DNA of 64,000 nt from Komagataeibacter sp. FNDCF1 (GTDB lineage: Bacteria > Pseudomonadota > Alphaproteobacteria > Acetobacterales > Acetobacteraceae). The notes under the pieces were generated by a model. It was not told the DNA's origin and searched no databases. It was given only the letters and a program-made list of their open reading frames with translations. Of this stretch, positions 9,474 through 18,255 are shown one piece after another. The stretch's first letter is position 1, and every line of letters begins with the position of its first letter. Location: positions 3,309,501 to 3,373,500 of the forward strand of contig NZ_JAIWOT010000001.1 of assembly GCF_021295335.1 (NCBI RefSeq), in the 5' to 3' direction. A program made the position numbers and the translations under genes.

Positions 9474-10054
9474 GTCTTGTGCATGACGGCGTTGGCGGGC
9501 TGATCTTTGACTGTGACGGCACGCTGGTCGACAGCCTGCCCATGTACCGCGAAGGCTGGCTGACCGCCCTTGAGGACGCCATCCGCCAGAGCGTGCCGCC
9601 GGAATGGTTCCATGGCCATGGCGGCATGTCCGAGCACATGGTGCTGGATATCGTGGAAGAACGGCTTGGCCGCAGCGTGGACCGCGCCGGGATCATAAAC
9701 CGGGCGCGTGACGGCATGCTCCGGCAGTTGCATGTGCTGCGCGAGATCACGGTGGTGGCGGATATCGCCCGCCAGTACCATGGTCGCCTGCCCATGGCCG
9801 TGGCCTCCAACGGGTCACGGCAGATCGTCTCGGCCTGCCTGCGGCATCTGGGGCTGGAGCCGCTGTTCGACGTCATCATCACCATAGATGATGTGGAAAA
9901 CCCCAAGCCCGCGCCTGACATGTTCCTGATGGCGGCGGGCAGGCTGGCGGTGGCGCCCGATGCCTGCCTGGTGTTCGAGGACAGCCGCGAGGGCATGACC
10001 GCCGCCACCCGCGCGGGCATGGCGCATATTGATGTGAATACGCTGCTGGGCTGA
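9470..10054 (+). CDS. HAD-superfamily hydrolase, beta-phosphoglucomutase-like
   Basis: A 194-residue subfamily IA HAD protein. Motif I is FDCDGTLVDS at the N-terminus, motif II includes VASNGSRQ, and motif III/IV contains KPAPDMFL followed by VFEDSREGM. These are the residues of a sugar-phosphate phosphatase or mutase using an aspartyl-phosphate intermediate. The overlap with the upstream gene implies co-translation. It could dephosphorylate a sugar phosphate that feeds the cassette, but the substrate is unknown. A 13-bp dyad follows the stop. Confidence 0.82.
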   Translation: MSLVHDGVGGLIFDCDGTLVDSLPMYREGWLTALEDAIRQSVPPEWFHGHGGMSEHMVLDIVEERLGRSVDRAGIINRARDGMLRQLHVLREITVVADIARQYHGRLPMAVASNGSRQIVSACLRHLGLEPLFDVIITIDDVENPKPAPDMFLMAAGRLAVAPDACLVFEDSREGMTAATRAGMAHIDVNTLLG

Positions 10055-10084
10055 ATGTCCGCGGCAGGGATGAGGCCTGACGTT

Positions 10085-10122
10085 CATGACGGGGCGGGAG
10101 CATGGTCTTCCGCCCCGTCATG
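10085..10122. terminator. Bidirectional terminator-like hairpin
   Basis: A perfect 13-bp inverted repeat (10085-10097 with 10110-10122, loop of 12) lies between convergent genes ending at 10054 (+) and 10126 (-). It has no T-tract on either side, so termination efficiency is uncertain. Confidence 0.65.
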
Positions 10123-10125
10123 CGT

Positions 10126-11259
10126 TCAGACCCGTTCGTCTTCCTTCAGTTCCGGGGTGGCGCGATCGGCCACCGCCAGCAGGGCGGCGGTAAGCGGCGA
10201 GGCCAGGATAAGCCCCGGAATGCCCAGAATGGTGCCGAAGATCGTCTGCGACAGGATGGTCAGCCCCGGTGGCATCTGCACCGCGTGGCGCTGGATCAGC
10301 GGGGCCATGACATTGCCTTCGAAGAACTGGATGGCGGCGTAGAGCCCCATGACCATGAACCCCTCCCGCGTGCCCTGCGAGAGCGCGATCAGCACGGCGG
10401 GCACGGCGCCCACGAATGCGCCGATATAGGGGATGAAGTTGGCCAGCCCCGCCACCACGCCCAGCGCCAGCGCCAGCGGTACGCCAATGCACCACAGCCC
10501 GATGAAGGACAGCAGTCCCACCACCGTCATGTCCAGCGCCTGTCCCGCCGTCCATGCCCACAGGGTGCGGCCCGCTGTCAGCAGCAGGTTGCGCGATGCC
10601 TTTCGGTAGGCATGCGGCACCAGGCGCAGCATGCCGTTGACATACAGTTCGGGGGAGATTGCGAAATACAGCCCCGCGATCAGGATGACCGCCAGCGTGC
10701 CCGCGGCACCGAAGGCGGAGGAGACGAAGCCCGTCATGGACCCCGCCAGGGAGCCGAATCCGCTCGTGCCCGATGCGGCTTCGTTCCCCCCCAGTGTGGT
10801 GGGCAGGTTGTCCAGGATCATGCGCCCGGTGGTGGAATGGCCCATGCTGTCACGCAGGCTGTGGGCCTGCTCGCTCAGCGCGGTGCGCAGCTTGACCGCC
10901 TGTTCCGATATTTCGGGGCCGCTGCTCCAGACCAGGCCGGTCAGGGCGGCGATCAGCACCACGACCACGGCGGTCAGCGCCAGCCAGTAGGGCAGGCGCA
11001 TGCGGCGTTCGACAATGCCCGCCAGGTTGTGCAGGATGACGGCGACAAGGGTCGCGGCAAAGATGACCATGAGTACATCGCCCACCACCCATATCAGCAT
11101 CACGACAATCGTAATGGCCAGCGTCAGGCGCAGCAGGGCGTAGATGCGCGCCAGCTGGGCGGCGCGGGGGTCGGTATCCGGGGTTTCGGGGTGTTTTTTT
11201 TCCTTGTTCTGTCCGGACTCCGGTGCGTGGGAAGGGGCCGAAGGGGATGAGACTGTCAT
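10126..11259 (-). CDS. AI-2E family (PerM/TqsA-type) transporter
   Basis: A 377-residue inner-membrane protein with the layout of the AI-2E exporter family: two N-terminal membrane helices, a long polar loop (about residues 115-200), then a block of helices containing the conserved GLANFIPYIGAFVGAVPA and a C-terminal PLTAAL segment. The first 35 residues are charged and probably cytoplasmic. Family members move diverse small molecules, and the link to autoinducer-2 is established only for a few. It is monocistronic. Confidence 0.85.
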   Translation of the reverse strand: MTVSSPSAPSHAPESGQNKEKKHPETPDTDPRAAQLARIYALLRLTLAITIVVMLIWVVGDVLMVIFAATLVAVILHNLAGIVERRMRLPYWLALTAVVVVLIAALTGLVWSSGPEISEQAVKLRTALSEQAHSLRDSMGHSTTGRMILDNLPTTLGGNEAASGTSGFGSLAGSMTGFVSSAFGAAGTLAVILIAGLYFAISPELYVNGMLRLVPHAYRKASRNLLLTAGRTLWAWTAGQALDMTVVGLLSFIGLWCIGVPLALALGVVAGLANFIPYIGAFVGAVPAVLIALSQGTREGFMVMGLYAAIQFFEGNVMAPLIQRHAVQMPPGLTILSQTIFGTILGIPGLILASPLTAALLAVADRATPELKEDERV

Positions 11260-11474
11260 CTAGATGTCCATATGGAGGGCATGAAACGGGTTGTGCGGCG
11301 CAGGCATGCAGGCACGGATGGAACCATGATAACGTGCGGCACGGCGGATGGATTGCCGCCGGGCCGGGAATCCGTCATGTGGGACCATACCGTGCCATCT
11401 GCGCATGACCGGGCCGATGCCGCACTGATCTGCAAGCCGTAAGCCAATCTCTTCTGCCGCGAAAGGGCGGACAT

Positions 11475-12689
11475 GTGTGTAACGCTGACAATTCCCCCAC
11501 ATCCGCATCTGCACCATCCCGCCCGGTGACGGCAGGTGCCGGGCTGGCGCTGGCCGTGGCCACCTTTGCCATCGGCACGGGTGAGTTCGCGCTCATGGCC
11601 GTGCTGCCCGACATGGCGCGCACGCTGGGCATATCGGTGCCGGTGGCGGGCCATGTCATAAGTGCCTACGCGCTGGGTGTGGTGGTGGGGGCGCCGCTGA
11701 TCACCATCCTTGGGGCGGGCCTGTCACGTCGCAGGCTGCTGTTGATGCTGCAGGTTCTGTTCATCATGGGTAATGCGGCCTCCGTGCTGGCGCCAGGATA
11801 CCGGTCACTGGTTTACGCACGGTTCATGACCGGGCTGCCGCACGGGGCCTTTTACGGCGTGGCCGCACTGGTCATGGCCGCTACGGTGGATCCCGCGCGG
11901 CGGGGGCGTGCGGTGGGAAGCGTGTTTGTGGGCCTGACGGTCGCCCACGTGGTGGGGGTGCCGCTGACCACATGGGGCGGGCAGGTGCTGGGCTGGCGCG
12001 CGATGTATGGCGTGATCACGCTTCTGGGCGTGCTGGCGCTGGGCCTGCTGGCGCGCGGCGTGCCCGATGTGGGAGCGGGCGCAGGCAGTTCCCCCCTGCG
12101 CGAAGCGGGCGCGCTCGGGCGTGGGCAGGTCTGGTTCACGCTGGCCACCGGGGCAGTCGGCTTTGGCGGCATGTTCTGTATCGGGACCTACATGACCGGG
12201 GTGCTTCTCGGGGTTACGCACGTACCCGCTGGCGTGGTGCCGCTGGCGCAGTCGCTATGGGGCGTTGGCATGGTGGCGGGCAACATTGCGGGCAGCAGGC
12301 TGGTCGATACCAGTCCGGTGCGGGCGATTGTGGTGATCCTGGCGGGCAGCACGTTCATGTCCTGCCTGTTCGCGCTATGCGCGGGCAATATGGTGGCGAT
12401 CCTGCTGGTGATCAGCCTGATGGGCGGCATCATCGGGCTGCTGCCTGCCCTGCAGGCGCGGCTTATGGATGTGGCGGCGGATGCGCAGGTGCTGGCTGCC
12501 GCCCTGAACCATTCCGCCGTCAATATCGCCAATGCCTTCGGGGCGTGGCTGGGTGGGGCCGTGATTGCAGCAGGCTATGGCATGCAGTCCGTCGGGTGGG
12601 CGGCGGCCTGCCTGTCGGCCACGGGGCTTGTGGTATTCGGGCTGGGCATACTGGTCCAGCGCTCCGGGCTGCGGCGCATGCCGGTCTGA
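11475..12689 (+). CDS. MFS transporter of the DHA1/AraJ-NepI type
   Basis: A 404-residue major facilitator protein with twelve predicted helices. The opening ATFAIGTGEFALMAVLPDMA is typical of the DHA1 efflux branch (AraJ, YdhP, NepI). The A-motif is degenerate but recognisable after helix 2 (GAGLSRRRLLL). I take the GTG at 11475 as start because the nearby ATG at 11473 is in another frame. The 215-base gap to the divergent AI-2E gene holds the promoters of both. The substrate is unknown; such proteins usually export sugars, nucleosides or drugs. Confidence 0.85.
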   Translation: MCNADNSPTSASAPSRPVTAGAGLALAVATFAIGTGEFALMAVLPDMARTLGISVPVAGHVISAYALGVVVGAPLITILGAGLSRRRLLLMLQVLFIMGNAASVLAPGYRSLVYARFMTGLPHGAFYGVAALVMAATVDPARRGRAVGSVFVGLTVAHVVGVPLTTWGGQVLGWRAMYGVITLLGVLALGLLARGVPDVGAGAGSSPLREAGALGRGQVWFTLATGAVGFGGMFCIGTYMTGVLLGVTHVPAGVVPLAQSLWGVGMVAGNIAGSRLVDTSPVRAIVVILAGSTFMSCLFALCAGNMVAILLVISLMGGIIGLLPALQARLMDVAADAQVLAAALNHSAVNIANAFGAWLGGAVIAAGYGMQSVGWAAACLSATGLVVFGLGILVQRSGLRRMPV

Positions 12690-12725
12690 CAGGAGAAACT
12701 GCGCGGCAGTGTAAAGGCGTTCCCG

Positions 12726-12795
12726 GTGAAGCTTTTTTTTAAAAGCGTCACGGGACACCGTCTTTTTGACAGGAAAGGCGGCATCCCGGAATTTT
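12726..12795. repeat. Paired-hairpin intergenic repeat, degenerate copy A
   Basis: This shares the framework of the copies at 15418 and 33780: GTGAAGC, a T-run, an A-run, a second T/A stem, then GGCGGCAYCC. The first stem is nearly intact (11 bp with one mismatch). The second has decayed. It lies between the convergent MFS and ABC-F genes. Confidence 0.8.
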
Positions 12796-12831
12796 CATTA
12801 TTTTTACCGGCCGGCTGTGCTGAATGTGCCT

Positions 12832-14718
12832 TCACTCCGCGCTGGCGGCTTCCAGTTCCGTCTCGGCTTCCAGCCAGTCTTCCTCCGCCCGGTCATGTTC
12901 GCGGGCAATGGCGGCCAGACGGGTGTTGAGCGCCGTAACGTCCTCCGCCCGGCCGCTTTCATACAGCTTCGGGTCCGCAAGGCGGGCTTCCAGCTTTGCG
13001 CGTTCGGCCACAAGCCGCGCCATAAGCTGTTCCGCATCACGGATGCGCTTGCGGAGTGGCGCCGTGGCCTTGCGGGCTTCGGCGCGTTCGCGGCGGTCGT
13101 CACGCCTTGGGGCCGCGGCAGGGCGTGCGGGATCATTGTTCGACACCGCGCGCGCCCGTTCGGTCAGCCATGTGCGGTATTCCGCCATGTCGCCATCAAA
13201 CGGGCGTACCGTGCCATCGCCCACCAGCCACAGCCGGTCGGCCACCAGTTCCACCAGATGCGGGTCATGGCTGATCAGCAGCACTGCCCCTTCAAATTCC
13301 GCCAGCGCCCGGATCAGCGCGTCACGGGCGTCAAGGTCAAGGTGGTTGGTCGGCTCATCCAGAATCAGCAGGTGTGGTGCATCGCGCGTGGCCAGCGCCA
13401 GCAGCAGCCGCGCCTTCTCGCCACCCGACAGGTCGCGCGTTGGTGTCTCGGCGCGTTCGGCATCCAGCCCGAAGCGGGCAAGCTGCGCGCGCACGGCAGG
13501 CGGCGTGGCATCGGGCAGGGCACGGGCCATGTGGTCCACCGGGGTTTCGTCCGGGCGCAGTTCCTCGGCCTGATGCTGGGCAAAATAGCCCACTTTCAGC
13601 TTCGGGCTGTGCTGCATCGTGCCCGATTGCGGGGCAAGCCTGCCCGCCACCAGCTTGGCAAAGGTGGACTTGCCGTTGCCGTTCGCGCCCAGCAGGGCAA
13701 TCCGGTCCTCCATGTCGATGCGCAGCGACAGGTTGGACAGGATGGTATGATCGCCATACCCGGCCGAGACCCGCTCCATCGTCAGCATGGGCGGAGGCAG
13801 GGCGGAGGGTTCGGGAAAGGCGAAGTGGCTGGGAGCATCCTCCACCACGCTGTCGATCTGGGGCAGCTTCTCCAGTGCCTTGATGCGGGCCTGCGCCTGC
13901 CTGGCCTTTGTCGCCTTGGCGCGGAAGCGGTCGACAAAGGACTGCATGTGCGCGCGCCTGGCGTTGATGCGCTCGGCCATGCGGGCCTGCTGCAGGGCCT
14001 GTTCGGTGCGGATGCGCACGAACTCCTCATACCCGCCCGGTGTCAGGGTCAGCTTGCCGCGGTCCAGATGGGCGATGGCGTCCACCGCGCGGTCCAGCAG
14101 GCCCCTGTCGTGGCTGACGATCAGGGCCGCACCCGAAAACCGGGCCAGCCAGTTTTCCAGCCAGATCGTGGCCTCCAGATCAAGGTGGTTGGTCGGTTCA
14201 TCAAGCAGCAGCAGGTCGGGATTGAGGAACAGCGCCGTGGCCAGTGCCACGCGCATGCGCCACCCGCCGGAAAAATCCGAGACCGGGCGGGTCTGCGCCT
14301 GTGCATCGAATCCGAGACCGGACAGGATGGCAGCGGCACGCGCGGGCGCGCTGTGCGCGTCGATCGCCAGCAGGCGTTCATGGATGTCGGCCACGCGGGC
14401 AACGTCGGTACAGGTTTCGGATTCGGCCAGAAGGCTGGTGCGTTCGGTATCCCCCGCCAGCACCGTGTCCAGCAGGGAGCCAAGGCCCGTGGGCGCTTCC
14501 TGCCGGATGCGCGCCATGCGGGCCCGGGCCGACATGTGGATCGTGCCGCCATCGGGCGCGATATCGCCCGCTATGGCTGCAAGCAGCGTGGATTTTCCCG
14601 CCCCGTTGCGCCCGACCAGGCCGATCTTGCGGCCCGGGTCAATGCTCAGGCTGGCACCATCAAGCAGGGTGCGGCCTGCGATGCGCAGGGTCAGGTCGGT
14701 TATGACGAGCAGGCTCAC
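12832..14718 (-). CDS. ABC-F family ATPase (YheS-like)
   Basis: A 628-residue soluble protein with two ABC ATPase domains and no membrane segment. Domain 1 has GRNGAGKST at 36-44 and [12 protein letters not shown] near 175. Domain 2 has GANGNGKST near 345, DLSGGEKARLLLA near 425 and [12 protein letters not shown] near 450. The linker between domains is the charged, helical P-site interaction region, and a charged coiled-coil tail follows. The length and tail match E. coli YheS (EttA-related). ABC-F proteins act on the ribosome, rescuing stalled translation or giving antibiotic resistance. Confidence 0.88.
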   Translation of the reverse strand: MSLLVITDLTLRIAGRTLLDGASLSIDPGRKIGLVGRNGAGKSTLLAAIAGDIAPDGGTIHMSARARMARIRQEAPTGLGSLLDTVLAGDTERTSLLAESETCTDVARVADIHERLLAIDAHSAPARAAAILSGLGFDAQAQTRPVSDFSGGWRMRVALATALFLNPDLLLLDEPTNHLDLEATIWLENWLARFSGAALIVSHDRGLLDRAVDAIAHLDRGKLTLTPGGYEEFVRIRTEQALQQARMAERINARRAHMQSFVDRFRAKATKARQAQARIKALEKLPQIDSVVEDAPSHFAFPEPSALPPPMLTMERVSAGYGDHTILSNLSLRIDMEDRIALLGANGNGKSTFAKLVAGRLAPQSGTMQHSPKLKVGYFAQHQAEELRPDETPVDHMARALPDATPPAVRAQLARFGLDAERAETPTRDLSGGEKARLLLALATRDAPHLLILDEPTNHLDLDARDALIRALAEFEGAVLLISHDPHLVELVADRLWLVGDGTVRPFDGDMAEYRTWLTERARAVSNNDPARPAAAPRRDDRRERAEARKATAPLRKRIRDAEQLMARLVAERAKLEARLADPKLYESGRAEDVTALNTRLAAIAREHDRAEEDWLEAETELEAASAE

Positions 14719-14878
14719 GGGCGGAAAACTCCGGCAATATGGGGGACATGGCTGGTTTCGTGCGGGTTGTACCTACCAGTCCGCGACGATATGCTCTAGA
14801 TGGCCCTTGTAGGGCGATGTCGGGCCATGTCCAATGCCGCCCCGTGCATTTCAGTACCTGTTTGAAAGGAGCTGTCCC

Positions 14879-15301
14879 ATGGCAGTCGAACGTACCCTCT
14901 CCATCATCAAGCCCGATGCGACCCGTCGTAACCTGACCGGCAAGATCAATGCCGTGTTTGAAGGCAACGGCCTGCGCATCGTTGCCCAGAAGCGCATCCA
15001 GCTGACGAAGGCGACCGCTGGCGCTTTCTATGAAGTGCACAAGGAACGCCCGTTCTACAACGACCTCGTGTCCTTCATGATCTCCGGCCCGGTCGTGGTG
15101 CAGGTGCTCGAAGGTGAAGGCGCCGTGCTGAAGAACCGCGAAGTGATGGGCGCCACCGACCCCAAGAAGGCCGAAGCGGGCACCATCCGTGCGCAGTTCG
15201 CCGAAAGCATCGAAGCGAACTCCGTCCACGGTTCCGACAGCCTGGAGAACGCGAAGAACGAGATCGCCTTCTTCTTCGCCGGCACCGAAATCCTGCCCTG
15301 A
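14879..15301 (+). CDS. ndk: Nucleoside diphosphate kinase
   Basis: A 140-residue protein, the normal length for bacterial NDK, which moves the gamma-phosphate of ATP to NDPs. The catalytic His is in the signature NSVHGSD near residue 117; the N-terminus [15 protein letters not shown] is canonical. AAAGGAG 8-14 bases upstream fixes the ATG at 14879. An in-frame upstream extension is therefore not used. A classical terminator follows at 15346. Confidence 0.97.
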   Translation: MAVERTLSIIKPDATRRNLTGKINAVFEGNGLRIVAQKRIQLTKATAGAFYEVHKERPFYNDLVSFMISGPVVVQVLEGEGAVLKNREVMGATDPKKAEAGTIRAQFAESIEANSVHGSDSLENAKNEIAFFFAGTEILP

Positions 15302-15345
15302 TCCTTACGGATCATGGTGGTGGGCGCTTTCGGTCCCGCCAATGG

Positions 15346-15373
15346 AAAAGCCGGCCTTCGGGCCGGCTTTTTT
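15346..15373 (+). terminator. Rho-independent terminator of ndk
   Basis: An 11-bp stem AAAAGCCGGCC / GGCCGGCTTTT with a stable TTCG tetraloop, running into six T. Confidence 0.95.
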
Positions 15374-15417
15374 CATGTCCGGGGTCTGTCTGGAAAGCAG
15401 ATGACGGGAGGTTTCTG

Positions 15418-15484
15418 GTGAAGCTTTTTTCAAAAAGCTTCAAAGAACGCCGCCTTTTTGAAAAAAGGCGGCACCCGGAAACGT
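15418..15484. repeat. Paired-hairpin intergenic repeat, copy B (intact)
   Basis: Two near-perfect hairpins in tandem. The first pairs GAAGCTTTTT with AAAAAGCTTC; the second pairs GCCGCCTTTTT with AAAAAGGCGGC. Both have T-rich ascending arms. It is followed by CACCCGGAAAC. It lies between convergent ndk and purN, downstream of the ndk terminator. Confidence 0.9.
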
Positions 15485-15500
15485 CTGCTGTCCATTTATA

Positions 15501-16139
15501 TCAGACCGACAGCAGGCAGTCTGCCGCACTGGCGGCCTGTGCCGCCTCGGGCACCAGCACGCGGTGCAGGGCGGCGGGATACAGGCGGTGTTCCTGCCGC
15601 AGCACGCGCGCGCCCAGTACATCAGGCGTGTCATCGGCCAGAACGGGCACGGCGGCCTGCCCGATGATGGGGCCTTCATCCATGCCCTCCGTTACCCAGT
15701 GTACGGTACAGCCATGGATCCGGCTGCCATTCTCCAGTGCGCGCTCATGCGTGTGCAGCCCGGGGAAGGCAGGCAGCAGGCTGGGATGGATATTGAGCAT
15801 CCGCCCCGCCCATGCGGTGGTCAGGAACGGGGTCAGCAGGCGCATGTAGCCTGCAAGGCAGACATACTCCACGCCTGCCGCGCGCAGTGCTGCATCAAGG
15901 GCGTGCTCATGGGCCGCGCGGTCCTTTTTATAGGGGCGGTGGTCGATGGCGCGGGCCTGCAGCCCCGCCGCGCGCGCCGCGTCCAGCCCCGGCGCATCGG
16001 GGTTGTTGCTGAGCACGAGGGCGATGCGGGCGGGATAGTCGGGGCGGGCACACGATTCGATCAGCGCGCGCATGTTGCTGCCACGCCCGCTGATCAGGAT
16101 CGCGATGGGGGTCTTGTGCATCACGGCCGGTTCAGTCAC
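15501..16139 (-). CDS. purN: Phosphoribosylglycinamide formyltransferase 1
   Basis: A 212-residue enzyme that formylates GAR with 10-formyl-THF, step 3 of purine synthesis. It shows [12 protein letters not shown] near residue 15, the [10 protein letters not shown] motif with the catalytic His near 120, and the downstream Asp in DEGPII. The start overlaps the end of purM by 8 bases, so the two are translationally coupled. An in-frame ATG at 16121 (MHKTPIAIL) fits the usual N-terminus equally well. Confidence 0.95.
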   Translation of the reverse strand: MTEPAVMHKTPIAILISGRGSNMRALIESCARPDYPARIALVLSNNPDAPGLDAARAAGLQARAIDHRPYKKDRAAHEHALDAALRAAGVEYVCLAGYMRLLTPFLTTAWAGRMLNIHPSLLPAFPGLHTHERALENGSRIHGCTVHWVTEGMDEGPIIGQAAVPVLADDTPDVLGARVLRQEHRLYPAALHRVLVPEAAQAASAADCLLSV

Positions 16140-17244
16140 GCAGTTCGGGCAGTTCGTCGAATGTCAGCGTGGCCGGGCTGTCCGTGCTTTCGCCCGCAAC
16201 GATCGAACCGATCACGAAGGCCTGCTGCCCGCGTTCGGCCAGGTGGGCCAGTGCTGCCGCACTGTCACGCACCACCAGCACCATGCCGATGCCGCAGTTG
16301 AACACGCGCAGCATTTCCTCTGTCGTGACATTGCCGGTGCTGGCCAGCCAGCTGAATACGGGCGGGATGGGCCAGCCCGTGCCATCCACCACGGCGCGTA
16401 CGCCCCGGGGCAGCACGCGCGGCAGGTTGCCCGGCAGCCCGCCACCGGTAATGTGGGCAGCCCCCATCAGCAGCCCCGCGCGGTGCAGGTCCAGCACGGG
16501 GTGAACATACAGCGTGGTGGGGGTCATCAGCGCTTCGCCCAGTGTCTGACCCGCAGGCGTCTGGCCGTCAGCAAAGGGGCAGGGGGCATCCCAGCCCAGC
16601 CCGCTGCGCGCCACGATGCTGCGCACGAGCGAGAAGCCGTTGGAATGCACACCGGCGGAGGGCAGGCCGATCAGCGTATCACCGGGCCGGATCTCGCCCG
16701 GCAGCAGCGCCGTGCGTTCCGCGGCACCAACCGAAAAACCGGCCAGGTCATAATGCCCGGCGGCATACATGCCGGGCATTTCCGCCGTCTCGCCCCCCAC
16801 CAGCGCGCAGCCGGAATCGGCACAGCCCTTTGCAATGCCGCGCACCACCTTCGCCGCATCCTCGATCGCAAGCCTGCCGGTGGCGAAATAGTCCAGGAAG
16901 AAAAGCGGGGTCGCGCCCTGCACCACAAGGTCGTTCACGCACATGGCCACCAGGTCGATGCCCACCGTTTCATGCAGTCCGCTTTCAATGGCGATCATGA
17001 GCTTGGTGCCCACGCCATCGGTGCAGGAAACAAGGATGGGATCGGAAAAACCGGCGGCCTTCAGGTCGAACAGCGCGCCAAATCCGCCCAGCCCCCCCAT
17101 GGTGCCGGGGCGGTCCGTGGCCTTTGCCGCGGGCTTGATGACTTCGACAAGCGCATCACCGGCGGCAATGTCCACCCCGGCATCGCGGTAGGTGGCGGGC
17201 TGGCTGGTGGCGGGGGCTTTGGGCGGGCGTGGGGCGGACGTCAT
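16132..17244 (-). CDS. purM: Phosphoribosylformylglycinamidine cyclo-ligase (AIR synthetase)
   Basis: A 370-residue ATP-dependent enzyme closing FGAM to AIR, step 5 of purine synthesis. [16 protein letters not shown] near the N-terminus, [10 protein letters not shown] and [11 protein letters not shown] are family signatures. It is first in the purM-purN operon and divergent from hdaA with a 58-base gap. Confidence 0.96.
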   Translation of the reverse strand: MTSAPRPPKAPATSQPATYRDAGVDIAAGDALVEVIKPAAKATDRPGTMGGLGGFGALFDLKAAGFSDPILVSCTDGVGTKLMIAIESGLHETVGIDLVAMCVNDLVVQGATPLFFLDYFATGRLAIEDAAKVVRGIAKGCADSGCALVGGETAEMPGMYAAGHYDLAGFSVGAAERTALLPGEIRPGDTLIGLPSAGVHSNGFSLVRSIVARSGLGWDAPCPFADGQTPAGQTLGEALMTPTTLYVHPVLDLHRAGLLMGAAHITGGGLPGNLPRVLPRGVRAVVDGTGWPIPPVFSWLASTGNVTTEEMLRVFNCGIGMVLVVRDSAAALAHLAERGQQAFVIGSIVAGESTDSPATLTFDELPELRD

Positions 17245-17302
17245 GCGGCGGGCCTTTTTTCGTAATCAAACTATCACTTCCCCGGACTCCCGCAGGCAGG
17301 CT

Positions 17303-18154
17303 ATGAAAACCGCCATATGGGACCGGGAGCAAACGGACTTCCGGCCTTCTTTACGTCAAGGCGGGGCTACGCACAAAGCAGTGGATGGGCGCACGAAGCT
17401 GAAAACGGATGAAAACACGGCTGCCGGCGCGATCGGGCAACTGGTGTTGCCGTTTACCCACACGCCACGTTTTGCGGCCGGTGATTTCGTTTTCGCGCCC
17501 TCCAACGCCGCGGCCCGCAGCTGGCTGCTGGGCCCCACGCCATGGCCTGACCGCAGGCTGGCGCTATGGGGGCCGGCCGGCACCGGCAAGACCCATATGC
17601 TCGAGATATGGGCACGGATGCATGATGCCCTGCTTTTGCATGGTGCAACGCTGTCGCATGCCCGTGTGACGGCCCTGTTCGCCGCGCGTGTGGGGCGGAC
17701 GCCGGTCATGGCCATGGCGCTGGACGGCGCGGACATGTGTGGGGACGAGCGGGCGCTGCTGCATCTGCTCAATACCGCGCGGGAGCAGGGGATGGCCCTG
17801 CTGCTGGGTGGGCGCACGCCGCCGGCGCGCTGGCCGGTGGTATTGCCCGACCTGGCCAGCAGGCTGCGCGCGACCATGGCCGTGGGCATGGGCCAGCCGG
17901 GTGACGGGCTGCTGCGCGTGCTGCTGCTGCGCCTGCTGGCCGAGCGGCAGGTCGTGGTGGCCCAGCCGGTGGTGGAATGGCTGCTCCGCCGGCTGCCGCG
18001 TACCGCGCGCGCCATGCAGGAAGCCGTGCGGCGGCTGGACCATGCCGCCCTGGCGACGGGCCGCCCCGTAACGCGCATGCTTGCCGCCCGCGTGCTGGCG
18101 GACATGCTGGTGGATGCCGGGGGCGGCCCGCCAGCATCCATGCCGGAGTCCTGA
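17303..18154 (+). CDS. hdaA: DnaA-related ATPase, HdaA-type regulator of replication initiation
   Basis: A DnaA-like AAA+ protein lacking DnaA's DNA-binding domain IV. A near N-terminal QLVLPF peptide resembles the sliding-clamp-binding motif QL(S/D)LPF of Hda, and the Walker A is GPAGTGKTHML. A Walker B-like stretch (MALDGAD) and a small C-terminal lid domain follow. Hda/HdaA promotes hydrolysis of DnaA-ATP on the clamp. The start is uncertain: the ATG at 17303 gives 283 residues, while a GTG at 17381 would place the clamp motif closer to the N-terminus, as usual. Confidence 0.82.
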   Translation: MKTAIWDREQTDFRPSLRQGGATHKAVDGRTKLKTDENTAAGAIGQLVLPFTHTPRFAAGDFVFAPSNAAARSWLLGPTPWPDRRLALWGPAGTGKTHMLEIWARMHDALLLHGATLSHARVTALFAARVGRTPVMAMALDGADMCGDERALLHLLNTAREQGMALLLGGRTPPARWPVVLPDLASRLRATMAVGMGQPGDGLLRVLLLRLLAERQVVVAQPVVEWLLRRLPRTARAMQEAVRRLDHAALATGRPVTRMLAARVLADMLVDAGGGPPASMPES

Positions 18155-18255
18155 ATGGCCCGGGGGTATCAGGGCTCTGGCCAAGATCCGCAGGGCTCGT
18201 TTAGGGTCGATTGCAGCAATATGGAATGCCACCGCCGGACGGGAGCCCGAAAGCA

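Noticed and set aside
11260-11474. Possible small gene or riboswitch in the 215-base gap between the AI-2E and MFS genes
   Set aside because: The short frames there have no ribosome binding site or recognisable composition, and no stable structure stands out.
12766-14799. A 677-codon open frame on the + strand opposite the YheS-like ABC-F gene
   Set aside because: The minus strand has two full ABC domains. The + frame is Gln/Gly/Arg-rich with no recognisable domain.
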